Part shown: piece after piece, positions 21,280 to 34,882 of the stretch
Layout: the number at the start of each line of letters is the position of its first letter
Position numbering within the stretch: the stretch's first letter is position 1
NCBI GenBank assembly: GCA_964017195.1
Contig: CAXHKT010000102.1
Coordinates: 124,001-188,000, forward strand
Direction: 5' to 3'
From: Siderastrea radians
Lineage: Eukaryota; Cnidaria; Anthozoa; Scleractinia; Rhizangiidae
DNA: 64,000 bases
The notes under the pieces: generated by a model
Told to the model about the DNA's origin: nothing
Seen by the model: the letters and a program-made list of their open reading frames with translations, nothing else
The model's database searches: none
Made by a program: the position numbers and the translations under genes

Positions 21280-24260
21280 CATATCGCGCTTTCTTTGTAC
21301 TTTTGCACAAAAGGAATTTTTTTCAGATGGTCCCAAAGGGATTGAATGCATTTGGGAGCTTTGTGCATGCAGCGGAGAGCGCCAGTTAGCTTTTTGAGCT
21401 TTTTAGGGCCTGAGGGAAGGCCCCAAAATGGGGGTTTTTTCCACCTTATCGACAAAATCGCAGTCTTTCTACACAATAAACTGTTTTTTCTGATAGCCCC
21501 GAGGGATTTGCATTATTATTGGGCCAGTGCGCAGCCTTGCGCAGACAGATTGCGCAGATAAGAACACCTTTTTGAGCCTCTGGGAATGCCCCAAAATGGG
21601 GTTTTTTCCCTAAGGATCGCACATATCGCGCTTTCTTTGTACTTTTGCACAAAAGGAATTTTTTTCGGATGGTCCCAAAGGGATTGAATGCATTTGGGAG
21701 CTTTGTGCATGCAGCCGAGAGCGCCAGTTAGCTTTTTGAGCTTTTTGGGGCCTGAGGGAAGGCCCCAAAATGGGGGTTTTTTCCACCTTATCGACAAAAT
21801 CGCAGACTTTCTACACAATAAACTGTTTTTTCTGATAGCCCCGAGGGATTTGCATTATTATTGGGCCAGTGCGCAGCCTTGCGCAGACAGATTGCGCAGA
21901 TAAGAACACCTTTTTGAGCCTCTGGGAATGCCCCAAAATGGGGTTTTTTCCCTAAGGATCGCACATATCGCGCTTTCTTTGTACTTTTGCACAAAAGGAA
22001 TTTTTTTCGGATGGTCCCAAAGGGATTGAATGCATTTGGGAGCTTTGTGCATGCAGCGGAGAGCGCCAGTTAGCTTTTTGAGCTTTTTGGGGCCTGAGGG
22101 AAGGCCCCAAAATGGGGGTTTTTTCCACCTTATCGACAAAATCGCAGACTTTCTACACAATAAACTGTTTTTTCTGATAGCCCCGAGGGATTTGCATTAT
22201 TATTGGGCCAGTGCGCAGCCTTGCGCAGACAGATTGCGCAGATAAGAACACCTTTTTGAGCCTCTGGGAATGCCCCAAAATGGGGTTTTTTCCCTAAGGA
22301 TCGCACATATCGCGCTTTCTTTGTACTTTTGCACAAAAGGAATTTTTTTCAGATGGTCCCAAAGGGATTGAATGCATTTGGGAGCTTTGTGCATGCAGCG
22401 GAGAGCGCCAGTTAGCTTTTTGAGCTTTTTAGGGCCTGAGGGAAGGCCCCAAAATGGGGGTTTTTTCCACCTTATCGACAAAATCGCAGACTTTCTACAC
22501 AATAAACTGTTTTTTCTGATAGCCCCGAGGGATTTGCATTATTATTGGGCCAGTGCGCAGCCTTGCGCAGACAGATTGCGCAGATAAGAACACCTTTTTG
22601 AGCCTCTGGGAATGCCCCAAAATGGGGTTTTTTCCCTAAGGATCGCACATATCGCGCTTTCTTTGTACTTTTGCACAAAAGGAATTTTTTTCGGATGCTC
22701 CCAAAGGGATTGAATGCATTTGGGAGCTTTGTGCATGCAGCGGAGAGCGCCAGTTAGCTTTTGGAGCTTTTTGGGGCCTGAGGGAAGGCCCCAAAATGGG
22801 GGTTTTTTCCACCTTATCGACAAAATCGCAGACTTTCTACACAATAAACTGTTTTTTCTGATAGCCCCGATGGATTTGCATTATTATTGGGCCAGTGCGC
22901 AGCCTTGCGCAGAGAGATTGGGCAGATAAGAACACCTTTTTGAGCCTCTGGGAATGCCCGAAAATGGGGTTTTTTCCCTAAGGATCGCACATATCGCGCT
23001 TTCTTTGTACTTTTGCACAAAAGGAATTTTTTTCGGATGGTCCCAAAGGGATTGAATGCATTTGGGAGCTTTGTGCATGCAGCGGAGAGCGCCAGTTAGC
23101 TTTTTGAGCTTTTTAGGGCCTGAGGGAAGGCCCCAAAATGGGGGTTTTTTCCACCTTATCGACAAAATCGCAGACTTTCTACACAATAAACTGTTTTTTC
23201 TGATAGCCCCGAGGGATTTGCATTATTATTGGGCCAGTGCGCAGCCTTGCGCAGACAGATTGCGCAGATAAGAACACCTTTTTGAGCCTCTGGGAATGCC
23301 CCAAAATGGGGTTTTTTCCCTAAGGATCGCACATATCGCGCTTTCTTTGTACTTTTGCACAAAAGGAATTTTTTTCGGATGGTCCCAAAGGGATTGAATG
23401 CATTTGGGAGCTTTGTGCATGCAGCGGAGAGCGCCAGTTAGCTTTTTGAGCTTTTTGGGGCCTGAGGGAAGGCCCCAAAATGGGGATTTTTTGTACCTTA
23501 TCGACAAAATCAAAGACTTTCTACACAATAAACTGTTTTTTCTGATAGCCCCGAGGGATTTGCATTATTATTGGGCCAGTGCACAGCCTTGCGTAGACAG
23601 ATTGCGCAGATAAGAACACCTTTTTGAGCCTCTGGGAATGCCCCAAAATGGGGTTTTTTCCCTAAAGATCGCACATATCGCGCTTTCTTTGTACTTTTGC
23701 ACAAAAGGAATTTTTTTCGGATGGTCCCAAAGGGATTGAATGCATTTGGGAGCTTTGTGCATGCAGCGGAGAGCGCCAGTTAGCTTTTTGAGCTTTTTGG
23801 GGCCTGAGGGAAGGCCCCAAAATGGAGGTTTTTTCCACCTTATCGACAAAATCGCAGACTTTCTACACAATAAACTGTTTTTTCTGATAGCCCCGAGGGA
23901 TTTGCATTATTATTGGGCCAGTGCGCAGCCTTGCGCAGACAGATTGCGCAAATAAGAACACTTTTTTGAGCCTCTGGGAATGCCCCAAAATGGGGTTTTT
24001 TCCCTAAGGATCGCACATATCGCGCTTTCTTTGTACTTTTGCACAAAAGGAATTTTTTTCGGATGGTCCCAAAGGGATTGAATGCATTTGGGAGCTTTGT
24101 GCATGCAGCGGAGAGCGCCAGTTAGCTTTTTGAGCTTTTTGGGGCCTGAGGGAAGGCCCCAAAATGGGGTTTTTTTCCACCTTATCGACAAAAACGCAGA
24201 CTTTCTACACAATAAACTGTTTTTTCTGATAGCCCCGAGGGATTTGCATTATTATTGGGC
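21280..24260 (+). repeat. 10-unit duplication, copy 1 (offset 3420 bp)
   Basis: About 8.7 units matching 24700-27680 at exactly ten units. Shared marks in order are TTTCAGATGG with TTTTAGGGCC and CGCAGTC (21322-21464), GCAGCCGAGAG (21713), a second TTTCAGATGG, GATGCTCCC (22695), CCCGATGG with CAGAGAGATTGGGC (22869-22922), GCCCGAAAATGG (22958), GGGGATTTTTTGTACC with ATCAAAG (23482-23515), and CGTAGAC (23592). Confidence 0.85.
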
Positions 24261-24699
24261 CAGTGCACAGCCTTGCGCAGACAGATTGCGCAGATAAGAA
24301 CACCTTTTTGAGCCTCTGGGAATGCCCCAAAATGGGGTTTTTTCCCTAAGGATCGCACATATCGCGCTTTCTTTGTACTTTTGCACAAAAGGAATTTTTT
24401 TCGGATGGTCCCAAAGGGATTGAATGCATTTGGGAGCTTTGTGCATGCAGCGGAGAGCGCCAGTTAGCTTTTTGAGCTTTTTGGGGCCTGAGGGAAGGCC
24501 CCAAAATGGGGTTTTTTTCCACCTTATCGACAAAATCGCAGACTTTCTACACAATAAACTGTTTTTTCTGATAGCCCCGAGGGATTTGCATTATTATTGG
24601 GCCAGTGCGCAGCCTTGCGCAGACAGATTGCGCAGATAAGAACACCTTTTTGAGCCTCTGGGAATGCCCCAAAATGGGGTTTTTTCCCTAAAGATCGCA

Positions 24700-27680
24700 C
24701 ATATCGCGCTTTCTTTGTACTTTTGCACAAAAGGAATTTTTTTCAGATGGTCCCAAAGGGATTGAATGCATTTGGGAGCTTTGTGCATGCAGCGGAGAGC
24801 GCCAGTTAGCTTTTTGAGCTTTTTAGGGCCTGAGGGAAGGCCCCAAAATGGGGGTTTTTTCCACCTTATCGACAAAATCGCAGTCTTTCTACACAATAAA
24901 CTGTTTTTTCTGATAGCCCCGAGGGATTTGCATTATTATTGGGCCAGTGCGCAGCCTTGCGCAGACAGATTGCGCAGATAAGAACACCTTTTTGAGCCTC
25001 TGGGAATGCCCCAAAATGGGGTTTTTTCCCTAAGGATCGCACATATCGCGCTTTCTTTGTACTTTTGCACAAAAGGAATTTTTTTCGGATGGTCCCAAAG
25101 GGATTGAATGCATTTGGGAGCTTTGTGCATGCAGCCGAGAGCGCCAGTTAGCTTTTTGAGCTTTTTGGGGCCTGAGGGAAGGCCCCAAAATGGGGGTTTT
25201 TTCCACCTTATCGACAAAATCGCAGACTTTCTACACAATAAACTGTTTTTTCTGATAGCCCCGAGGGATTTGCATTATTATTGGGCCAGTGCGCAGCCTT
25301 GCGCAGACAGATTGCGCAGATAAGAACACCTTTTTGAGCCTCTGGGAATGCCCCAAAATGGGGTTTTTTCCCTAAGGATCGCACATATCGCGCTTTCTTT
25401 GTACTTTTGCACAAAAGGAATTTTTTTCGGATGGTCCCAAAGGGATTGAATGCATTTGGGAGCTTTGTGCATGCAGCGGAGAGCGCCAGTTAGCTTTTTG
25501 AGCTTTTTGGGGCCTGAGGGAAGGCCCCAAAATGGGGGTTTTTTCCACCTTATCGACAAAATCGCAGACTTTCTACACAATAAACTGTTTTTTCTGATAG
25601 CCCCGAGGGATTTGCATTATTATTGGGCCAGTGCGCAGCCTTGCGCAGACAGATTGCGCAGATAAGAACACCTTTTTGAGCCTCTGGGAATGCCCCAAAA
25701 TGGGGTTTTTTCCCTAAGGATCGCACATATCGCGCTTTCTTTGTACTTTTGCACAAAAGGAATTTTTTTCAGATGGTCCCAAAGGGATTGAATGCATTTG
25801 GGAGCTTTGTGCATGCAGCGGAGAGCGCCAGTTAGCTTTTTGAGCTTTTTAGGGCCTGAGGGAAGGCCCCAAAATGGGGGTTTTTTCCACCTTATCGACA
25901 AAATCGCAGACTTTCTACACAATAAACTGTTTTTTCTGATAGCCCCGAGGGATTTGCATTATTATTGGGCCAGTGCGCAGCCTTGCGCAGACAGATTGCG
26001 CAGATAAGAACACCTTTTTGAGCCTCTGGGAATGCCCCAAAATGGGGTTTTTTCCCTAAGGATCGCACATATCGCGCTTTCTTTGTACTTTTGCACAAAA
26101 GGAATTTTTTTCGGATGCTCCCAAAGGGATTGAATGCATTTGGGAGCTTTGTGCATGCAGCGGAGAGCGCCAGTTAGCTTTTTGAGCTTTTTGGGGCCTG
26201 AGGGAAGGCCCCAAAATGGGGGTTTTTTCCACCTTATCGACAAAATCGCAGACTTTCTACACAATAAACTGTTTTTTCTGATAGCCCCGATGGATTTGCA
26301 TTATTATTGGGCCAGTGCGCAGCCTTGCGCAGAGAGATTGGGCAGATAAGAACACCTTTTTGAGCCTCTGGGAATGCCCGAAAATGGGGTTTTTTCCCTA
26401 AGGATCGCACATATCGCGCTTTCTTTGTACTTTTGCACAAAAGGAATTTTTTTCGGATGGTCCCAAAGGGATTGAATGCATTTGGGAGCTTTGTGCATGC
26501 AGCGGAGAGCGCCAGTTAGCTTTTTGAGCTTTTTAGGGCCTGAGGGAAGGCCCCAAAATGGGGGTTTTTTCCACCTTATCGACAAAATCGCAGACTTTCT
26601 ACACAATAAACTGTTTTTTCTGATAGCCCCGAGGGATTTGCATTATTATTGGGCCAGTGCGCAGCCTTGCGCAGACAGATTGCGCAGATAAGAACACCTT
26701 TTTGAGCCTCTGGGAATGCCCCAAAATGGGTTTTTTTCCCTAAGGATCGCACATATCGCGCTTTCTTTGTACTTTTGCACAAAAGGAATTTTTTTCGGAT
26801 GGTCCCAAAGGGATTGAATGCATTTGGGAGCTTTGTGCATGCAGCGGAGAGCGCCAGTTAGCTTTTTGAGCTTTTTGGGGCCTGAGGGAAGGCCCCAAAA
26901 TGGGGATTTTTTGTACCTTATCGACAAAATCAAAGACTTTCTACACAATAAACTGTTTTTTCTGATAGCCCCGAGGGATTTGCATTATTATTGGGCCAGT
27001 GCACAGCCTTGCGTAGACAGATTGCGCAGATAAGAACACCTTTTTGAGCCTCTGGGAATGCCCCAAAATGGGGTTTTTTCCCTAAAGATCGCACATATCG
27101 CGCTTTCTTTGTACTTTTGCACAAAAGGAATTTTTTTCGGATGGTCCCAAAGGGATTGAATGCATTTGGGAGCTTTGTGCATGCAGCGGAGAGCGCCAGT
27201 TAGCTTTTTGAGCTTTTTGGGGCCTGAGGGAAGGCCCCAAAATGGAGGTTTTTTCCACCTTATCGACAAAATCGCAGACTTTCTACACAATAAACTGTTT
27301 TTTCTGATAGCCCCGAGGGATTTGCATTATTATTGGGCCAGTGCGCAGCCTTGCGCAGACAGATTGCGCAAATAAGAACACTTTTTTGAGCCTCTGGGAA
27401 TGCCCCAAAATGGGGTTTTTTCCCTAAGGATCGCACATATCGCGCTTTCTTTGTACTTTTGCACAAAAGGAATTTTTTTCGGATGGTCCCAAAGGGATTG
27501 AATGCATTTGGGAGCTTTGTGCATGCAGCGGAGAGCGCCAGTTAGCTTTTTGAGCTTTTTGGGGCCTGAGGGAAGGCCCCAAAATGGGGTTTTTTTCCAC
27601 CTTATCGACAAAAACGCAGACTTTCTACACAATAAACTGTTTTTTCTGATAGCCCCGAGGGATTTGCATTATTATTGGGC
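24700..27680 (+). repeat. 10-unit duplication, copy 2
   Basis: Partner of 21280-24260. I found two single-base differences: CTTTTGGAGC near 22760 against CTTTTTGAGC near 26180, and AATGGGGTTTTTTCC near 23310 against AATGGGTTTTTTTCC near 26730. The right edge is set by GTGCACAGCC at 24266 against GTGCGCAGCC at 27686. Confidence 0.85.
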
Positions 27681-28042
27681 CAGTGCGCAGCCTTGCGCAG
27701 ACAGATTGCGCAGATAAGAACACTTTTTTGAGCCTCTGGGAATGCCCCAAAATGGGGTTTTTTCCCTAAGGATCGCACATATCGCGCTTTCTTTGTACTT
27801 TTGCACAAAAGGAATTTTTTTCGGATGGTCCCAAAGGGATTGAATGCATTTGGGAGCTTTGTGCATGCAGCGGAGAGCGCCAGTTAGCTTTTTGAGCTTT
27901 TTGGGGCCTGAGGGAAGGCCCCAAAATGGGGGTTTTTTCCACCTTATCGACAAAATCGCAGACTTTCTACACAATAAACTGTTTTTTCTGATAGCCCCGA
28001 GGGATTTGCATTATTATTGGGCCAGTGCGCAGCCTTGCGCAG

Positions 28043-31000
28043 TCAGATTGCGCAGATAAGAACACCTTTTTGAGCCTCTGGGAATGCCCCAAAATGGGGC
28101 TTTTTCCCTAAGGATCGCACATATCGCGCTTTCTTTGTACTTTTGCACAAAAGGAATTTTTTTCGGATGGTCCCAAAGGGATTGAATGCATTTGGGAGCT
28201 TTGTGCATGCAGCGGAGAGCGCCAGTTAGCTTTTTGAGCCTTTTGGGGCCTGAGGGAAGGCCCCAAAATGGGGGTTTTTTCCACCTTATCGACAAAATCG
28301 CAGACTTTCTACACAATAAACTGTTTTTTCTGATAGCCCCGAGGGATTTGCATTATTATTGGGCCAGTGCGCAGCCTTGCGCAGACAGATTGCGCATATA
28401 AGAACACCTTTTTGAGCCTCTGGGAATGCCCCAAAATGGGTTTTTTTCCCTAAGGATCGCACATATCGCGCTTTCTTTGTACTTTTGCACAAAAGGAATT
28501 TTTTTCGGATGGTCCCAAAGGGATTGAATGCATTTGGGAGCTTTGTGCATGCAGCGGAGAGCGCCAGTTAGCTTTTGGAGCTTTTTGGGGCCTGAGGGAA
28601 GGCCCCAAAATGGGGATTTTTTGTACCTTATCGACAAAATCAAAGACTTTCTACACAATAAACTGTTTTTTCTGATAGCCCCGAGGGATTTGCATTATTA
28701 TTGGGCCAGTGCACAGCCTTGCGCAGACAGATTGCGCAGATAAGAACACCTTTTTGAGCCTCTGGGAATGCCCCAAAATGGGGTTTTTTCCCTAAAGATC
28801 GCACATATCGCGCTTTCTTTGTACTTTTGCACAAAAGGAATTTTTTTCGGATGGTCCCAAAGGGATTGAATGCATTTGGGAGCTTTGTGCATGCAGCGGA
28901 GAGCGCCAGTTAGCTTTTTGAGCTTTTTGGGGCCTGAGGGAAGGCCCCAAAATGGGGATTTTTTGTACCTTATCGACAAAATCAAAGACTTTCTACACAA
29001 TAAACTGTTTTTTCTGATAGCCCCGAGGGATTTGCATTATTATTGGGCCAGTGCACAGCCTTGCGTAGACAGATTGCGCAGATAAGAACACCTTTTTGAG
29101 CCTCTGGGAATGCCCCAAAATGGGGTTTTTTCCCTAAAGATCGCACATATCGCGCTTTCTTTGTACTTTTGCACAAAAGGAATTTTTTTCGGATGGTCCC
29201 AAAGGGATTGAATGCATTTGGGAGCTTTGTGCATGCAGCGGAGAGCGCCAGTTAGCTTTTTGAGCTTTTTGGGGCCTGAGGGAAGGCCCCAAAATGGAGG
29301 TTTTTTCCACCTTATCGACAAAATCGCAGACTTTCTACACAATAAACTGTTTTTTCTGATAGCCCCGAGGGATTTGCATTATTATTGGGCCAGTGCGCAG
29401 CCTTGCGCAGACAGATTGCGCAAATAAGAACACTTTTTTGAGCCTCTGGGAATGCCCCAAAATGGGGTTTTTTCCCTAAGGATCGCACATATCGCGCTTT
29501 CTTTGTACTTTTGCACAAAAGGAATTTTTTTCGGATGGTCCCAAAGGGATTGAATGCATTTGGGAGCTTTGTGCATGCAGCGGAGAGCGCCAGTTAGCTT
29601 TTTGAGCTTTTTAGGGCCTGAGGGAAGGCCCCAAAATGGGGGTTTTTTCCACCTTATCGACAAAATCGCAGACTTTCTACACAATAAACTGTTTTTTCTG
29701 ATAGCCCCGAGGGATTTGCATTATTATTGGGCCAGTGCGCAGCCTTGCGCAGACAGATTGCGCAGATAAGAACACCTTTTTGAGCCTCTGGGAATGCCCC
29801 AAAATGGGTTTTTTTCCCTAAGGATCGCACATATCGCGCTTTCTTTGTACTTTTGCACAAAAGGAATTTTTTTCGGATGGTCCCAAAGGGATTGAATGCA
29901 TTTGGGAGCTTTGTGCATGCAGCGGAGAGCGCCAGTTAGCTTTTTGAGCTTTTTGGGGCCTGAGGGAAGGCCCCAAAATGGGGATTTTTTGTACCTTATC
30001 GACAAAATCAAAGACTTTCTACACAATAAACTGTTTTTTCTGATAGCCCCGAGGGATTTGCATTATTATTGGGCCAGTGCACAGCCTTGCGTAGACAGAT
30101 TGCGCAGATAAGAACACCTTTTTGAGCCTCTGGGAATGCCCCAAAATGGGGTTTTTTCCCTAAAGATCGCACATATCGCGCTTTCTTTGTACTTTTGCAC
30201 AAAAGGAATTTTTTTCGGATGGTCCCAAAGGGATTGAATGCATTTGGGAGCTTTGTGCATGCAGCGGAGAGCGCCAGTTAGCTTTTTGAGCTTTTTGGGG
30301 CCTGAGGGAAGGCCCCAAAATGGAGGTTTTTTCCACCTTATCGACAAAATCGCAGACTTTCTACACAATAAACTGTTTTTTCTGATAGCCCCGAGGGATT
30401 TGCATTATTATTGGGCCAGTGCGCAGCCTTGCGCAGACAGATTGCGCAAATAAGAACACTTTTTTGAGCCTCTGGGAATGCCCCAAAATGGGGTTTTTTC
30501 CCTAAGGATCGCACATATCGCGCTTTCTTTGTACTTTTGCACAAAAGGAATTTTTTTCGGATGGTCCCAAAGGGATTGAATGCATTTGGGAGCTTTGTGC
30601 ATGCAGCGGAGAGCGCCAGTTAGCTTTTTGAGCTTTTTGGGGCCTGAGGGAAGGCCCCAAAATGGGGTTTTTTTCCACCTTATCGACAAAAACGCAGACT
30701 TTCTACACAATAAACTGTTTTTTCTGATAGCCCCGAGGGATTTGCATTATTATTGGGCCAGTGCGCAGCCTTGCGCAGACAGATTGCGCAGATAAGAACA
30801 CTTTTTTGAGCCTCTGGGAATGCCCCAAAATGGGGTTTTTTCCCTAAGGATCGCACATATCGCGCTTTCTTTGTACTTTTGCACAAAAGGAATTTTTTTC
30901 GGATGGTCCCAAAGGGATTGAATGCATTTGGGAGCTTTGTGCATGCAGCGGAGAGCGCCAGTTAGCTTTTTGAGCTTTTTGGGGCCTGAGGGAAGGCCCC

Positions 31001-31120
31001 AAAATGGGGGTTTTTTCCACCTTATCGACAAAATCGCAGACTTTCTACACAATAAACTGTTTTTTCTGATAGCCCCGAGGGATTTGCATTATTATTGGGC
31101 CAGTGCGCAGCCTTGCGCAG
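28043..31120 (+). repeat. Variable multimer, 9-unit version
   Basis: The rare base T in GCGCAGTCAGATTGCGC marks one unit type, at 28043, 31121, 33173, 34883 and 36593. The interval here is 3078 bp, nine units. The order of types is: T-marked unit, GAGCCTTTTGG unit with GCATATAAG, CTTTTGGAGC unit with GTACC/ATCAAAG, a further GTACC/ATCAAAG unit, ATGGAGG unit with GCAAATAAG, an inserted TTTTAGGGCC unit, GTACC/ATCAAAG again, ATGGAGG again, and the AACGCAG unit. Confidence 0.85.
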
Positions 31121-33172
31121 TCAGATTGCGCAGATAAGAACACCTTTTTGAGCCTCTGGGAATGCCCCAAAATGGGGCTTTTTCCCTAAGGATCGCACAT
31201 ATCGCGCTTTCTTTGTACTTTTGCACAAAAGGAATTTTTTTCGGATGGTCCCAAAGGGATTGAATGCATTTGGGAGCTTTGTGCATGCAGCGGAGAGCGC
31301 CAGTTAGCTTTTTGAGCCTTTTGGGGCCTGAGGGAAGGCCCCAAAATGGGGGTTTTTTCCACCTTATCGACAAAATCGCAGACTTTCTACACAATAAACT
31401 GTTTTTTCTGATAGCCCCGAGGGATTTGCATTATTATTGGGCCAGTGCGCAGCCTTGCGCAGACAGATTGCGCATATAAGAACACCTTTTTGAGCCTCTG
31501 GGAATGCCCCAAAATGGGTTTTTTTCCCTAAGGATCGCACATATCGCGCTTTCTTTGTACTTTTGCACAAAAGGAATTTTTTTCGGATGGTCCCAAAGGG
31601 ATTGAATGCATTTGGGAGCTTTGTGCATGCAGCGGAGAGCGCCAGTTAGCTTTTGGAGCTTTTTGGGGCCTGAGGGAAGGCCCCAAAATGGGGATTTTTT
31701 GTACCTTATCGACAAAATCAAAGACTTTCTACACAATAAACTGTTTTTTCTGATAGCCCCGAGGGATTTGCATTATTATTGGGCCAGTGCACAGCCTTGC
31801 GCAGACAGATTGCGCAGATAAGAACACCTTTTTGAGCCTCTGGGAATGCCCCAAAATGGGGTTTTTTCCCTAAAGATCGCACATATCGCGCTTTCTTTGT
31901 ACTTTTGCACAAATGGAATTTTTTTCGGATGGTCCCAAAGGGATTGAATGCATTTGGGAGCTTTGTGCATGCAGCGGAGAGCGCCAGTTAGCTTTTTGAG
32001 CTTTTTGGGGCCTGAGGGAAGGCCCCAAAATGGGGATTTTTTGTACCTTATCGACAAAATCAAAGACTTTCTACACAATAAACTGTTTTTTCTGATAGCC
32101 CCGAGGGATTTGCATTATTATTGGGCCAGTGCACAGCCTTGCGTAGACAGATTGCGCAGATAAGAACACCTTTTTGAGCCTCTGGGAATGCCCCAAAATG
32201 GGGTTTTTTCCCTAAAGATCGCACATATCGCGCTTTCTTTGTACTTTTGCACAAAAGGAATTTTTTTCGGATGGTCCCAAAGGGATTGAATGCATTTGGG
32301 AGCTTTGTGCATGCAGCGGAGAGCGCCAGTTAGCTTTTTGAGCTTTTTGGGGCCTGAGGGAAGGCCCCAAAATGGAGGTTTTTTCCACCTTATCGACAAA
32401 ATCGCAGACTTTCTACACAATAAACTGTTTTTTCTGATAGCCCCGAGGGATTTGCATTATTATTGGGCCAGTGCGCAGCCTTGCGCAGACAGATTGCGCA
32501 AATAAGAACACTTTTTTGAGCCTCTGGGAATGCCCCAAAATGGGGTTTTTTCCCTAAGGATCGCACATATCGCGCTTTCTTTGTACTTTTGCACAAAAGG
32601 AATTTTTTTCGGATGGTCCTAAAGGGATTGAATGCATTTGGGAGCTTTGTGCATGCAGCGGAGAGCGCCAGTTAGCTTTTTGAGCTTTTTGGGGCCTGAG
32701 GGAAGGCCCCAAAATGGGGTTTTTTTCCACCTTATCGACAAAAACGCAGACTTTCTACACAATAAACTGTTTTTTCTGATAGCCCCGAGGGATTTGCATT
32801 ATTATTGGGCCAGTGCGCAGCCTTGCGCAGACAGATTGCGCAGATAAGAACACTTTTTTGAGCCTCTGGGAATGCCCCAAAATGGGGTTTTTTCCCTAAG
32901 GATCGCACATATCGCGCTTTCTTTGTACTTTTGCACAAAAGGAATTTTTTTCGGATGGTCCCAAAGGGATTGAATGCATTTGGGAGCTTTGTGCATGCAG
33001 CGGAGAGCGCCAGTTAGCTTTTTGAGCTTTTTGGGGCCTGAGGGAAGGCCCCAAAATGGGGGTTTTTTCCACCTTATCGACAAAATCGCAGACTTTCTAC
33101 ACAATAAACTGTTTTTTCTGATAGCCCCGAGGGATTTGCATTATTATTGGGCCAGTGCGCAGCCTTGCGCAG
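31121..33172 (+). repeat. Variable multimer, 6-unit version
   Basis: Interval 2052 bp, six units. It equals the 9-unit version minus three consecutive units. Private changes include CACAAATGGAATT near 31910 and GGTCCTAAAGG near 32616, so it has existed long enough to gain point differences. Confidence 0.85.
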
Positions 33173-34882
33173 TCAGATTGCGCAGATAAGAACACCTTTT
33201 TGAGCCTCTGGGAATGCCCCAAAATGGGGCTTTTTCCCTAAGGATCGCACATATCGCGCTTTCTTTGTACTTTTGCACAAAAGGAATTTTTTTCGGATGG
33301 TCCCAAAGGGATTGAATGCATTTGGGAGCTTTGTGCATGCAGCGGAGAGCGCCAGTTAGCTTTTTGAGCCTTTTGGGGCCTGAGGGAAGGCCCCAAAATG
33401 GGGTTTTTTTCCACCTTATCGACAAAATCGCAGACTTTCTACACAATAAACTGTTTTTTCTGATAGCCCCGAGGGATTTGCATTATTATTGGGCCAGTGC
33501 GCAGCCTTGCGCAGACAGATTGCGCATATAAGAACACCTTTTTGAGCCTCTGGGAATGCCCCAAAATGGGTTTTTTTCCCTAAGGATCGCACATATCGCG
33601 CTTTCTTTGTACTTTTGCACAAAAGGAATTTTTTTCGGATGGTCCCAAAGGGATTGAATGCATTTGGGAGCTTTGTGCATGCAGCGGAGAGCGCCAGTTA
33701 GCTTTTGGAGCTTTTTGGGGCCTGAGGGAAGGCCCCAAAATGGGGATTTTTTGTACCTTATCGACAAAATCAAAGACTTTCTACACAATAAACTGTTTTT
33801 TCTGATAGCCCCGAGGGATTTGCATTATTATTGGGCCAGTGCACAGCCTTGCGCAGACAGATTGCGCAGATAAGAACACCTTTTTGAGCCTCTGGGAATG
33901 CCCCAAAATGGGGTTTTTTCCCTAAAGATCGCACATATCGCGCTTTCTTTGTACTTTTGCACAAAAGGAATTTTTTTCGGATGGTCCCAAAGGGATTGAA
34001 TGCATTTGGGAGCTTTGTGCATGCAGCGGAGAGCGCCAGTTAGCTTTTTGAGCTTTTTGGGGCCTGAGGGAAGGCCCCAAAATGGAGGTTTTTTCCACCT
34101 TATCGACAAAATCGCAGACTTTCTACACAATAAACTGTTTTTTCTGATAGCCCCGAGGGATTTGCATTATTATTGGGCCAGTGCGCAGCCTTGCGCAGAC
34201 AGATTGCGCAAATAAGAACACTTTTTTGAGCCTCTGGGAATGCCCCAAAATGGGGTTTTTTCCCTAAGGATCGCACATATCGCGCTTTCTTTGTACTTTT
34301 GCACAAAAGGAATTTTTTTCGGATGGTCCCAAAGGGATTGAATGCATTTGGGAGCTTTGTGCATGCAGCGGAGAGCGCCAGTTAGCTTTTTGAGCTTTTT
34401 GGGGCCTGAGGGAAGGCCCCAAAATGGGGTTTTTTTCCACCTTATCGACAAAAACGCAGACTTTCTACACAATAAACTGTTTTTTCTGATAGCCCCGAGG
34501 GATTTGCATTATTATTGGGCCAGTGCGCAGCCTTGCGCAGACAGATTGCGCAGATAAGAACACTTTTTTGAGCCTCTGGGAATGCCCCAAAATGGGGTTT
34601 TTTCCCTAAGGATCGCACATATCGCGCTTTCTTTGTACTTTTGCACAAAAGGAATTTTTTTCGGATGGTCCCAAAGGGATTGAATGCATTTGGGAGCTTT
34701 GTGCATGCAGCGGAGAGCGCCAGTTAGCTTTTTGAGCTTTTTGGGGCCTGAGGGAAGGCCCCAAAATGGGGGTTTTTTCCACCTTATCGACAAAATCGCA
34801 GACTTTCTACACAATAAACTGTTTTTTCTGATAGCCCCGAGGGATTTGCATTATTATTGGGCCAGTGCGCAGCCTTGCGCAG
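33173..34882 (+). repeat. Variable multimer, 5-unit version, copy 1
   Basis: Interval 1710 bp, five units: one of the two adjacent GTACC/ATCAAAG units of the 6-unit version is absent. One private change is GGGGTTTTTTTCC in place of GGGGGTTTTTTCC near 33400. Confidence 0.85.

Larger units (their letters stand above)
20030..21280 (+). repeat. Run of near-consensus units
   Basis: Between the 5289-bp multimers and the 10-unit duplication lie about 3.7 near-consensus units. Marks are TATCGAGAAAATCG at 20083, GGGGCTTTTTCCC near 20575, the block 3 type GGAACTTTTTTC near 20631, and CTTTTGGAGC near 20707. From here to 40840 every landmark spacing is exactly 342 bp. Confidence 0.75.
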
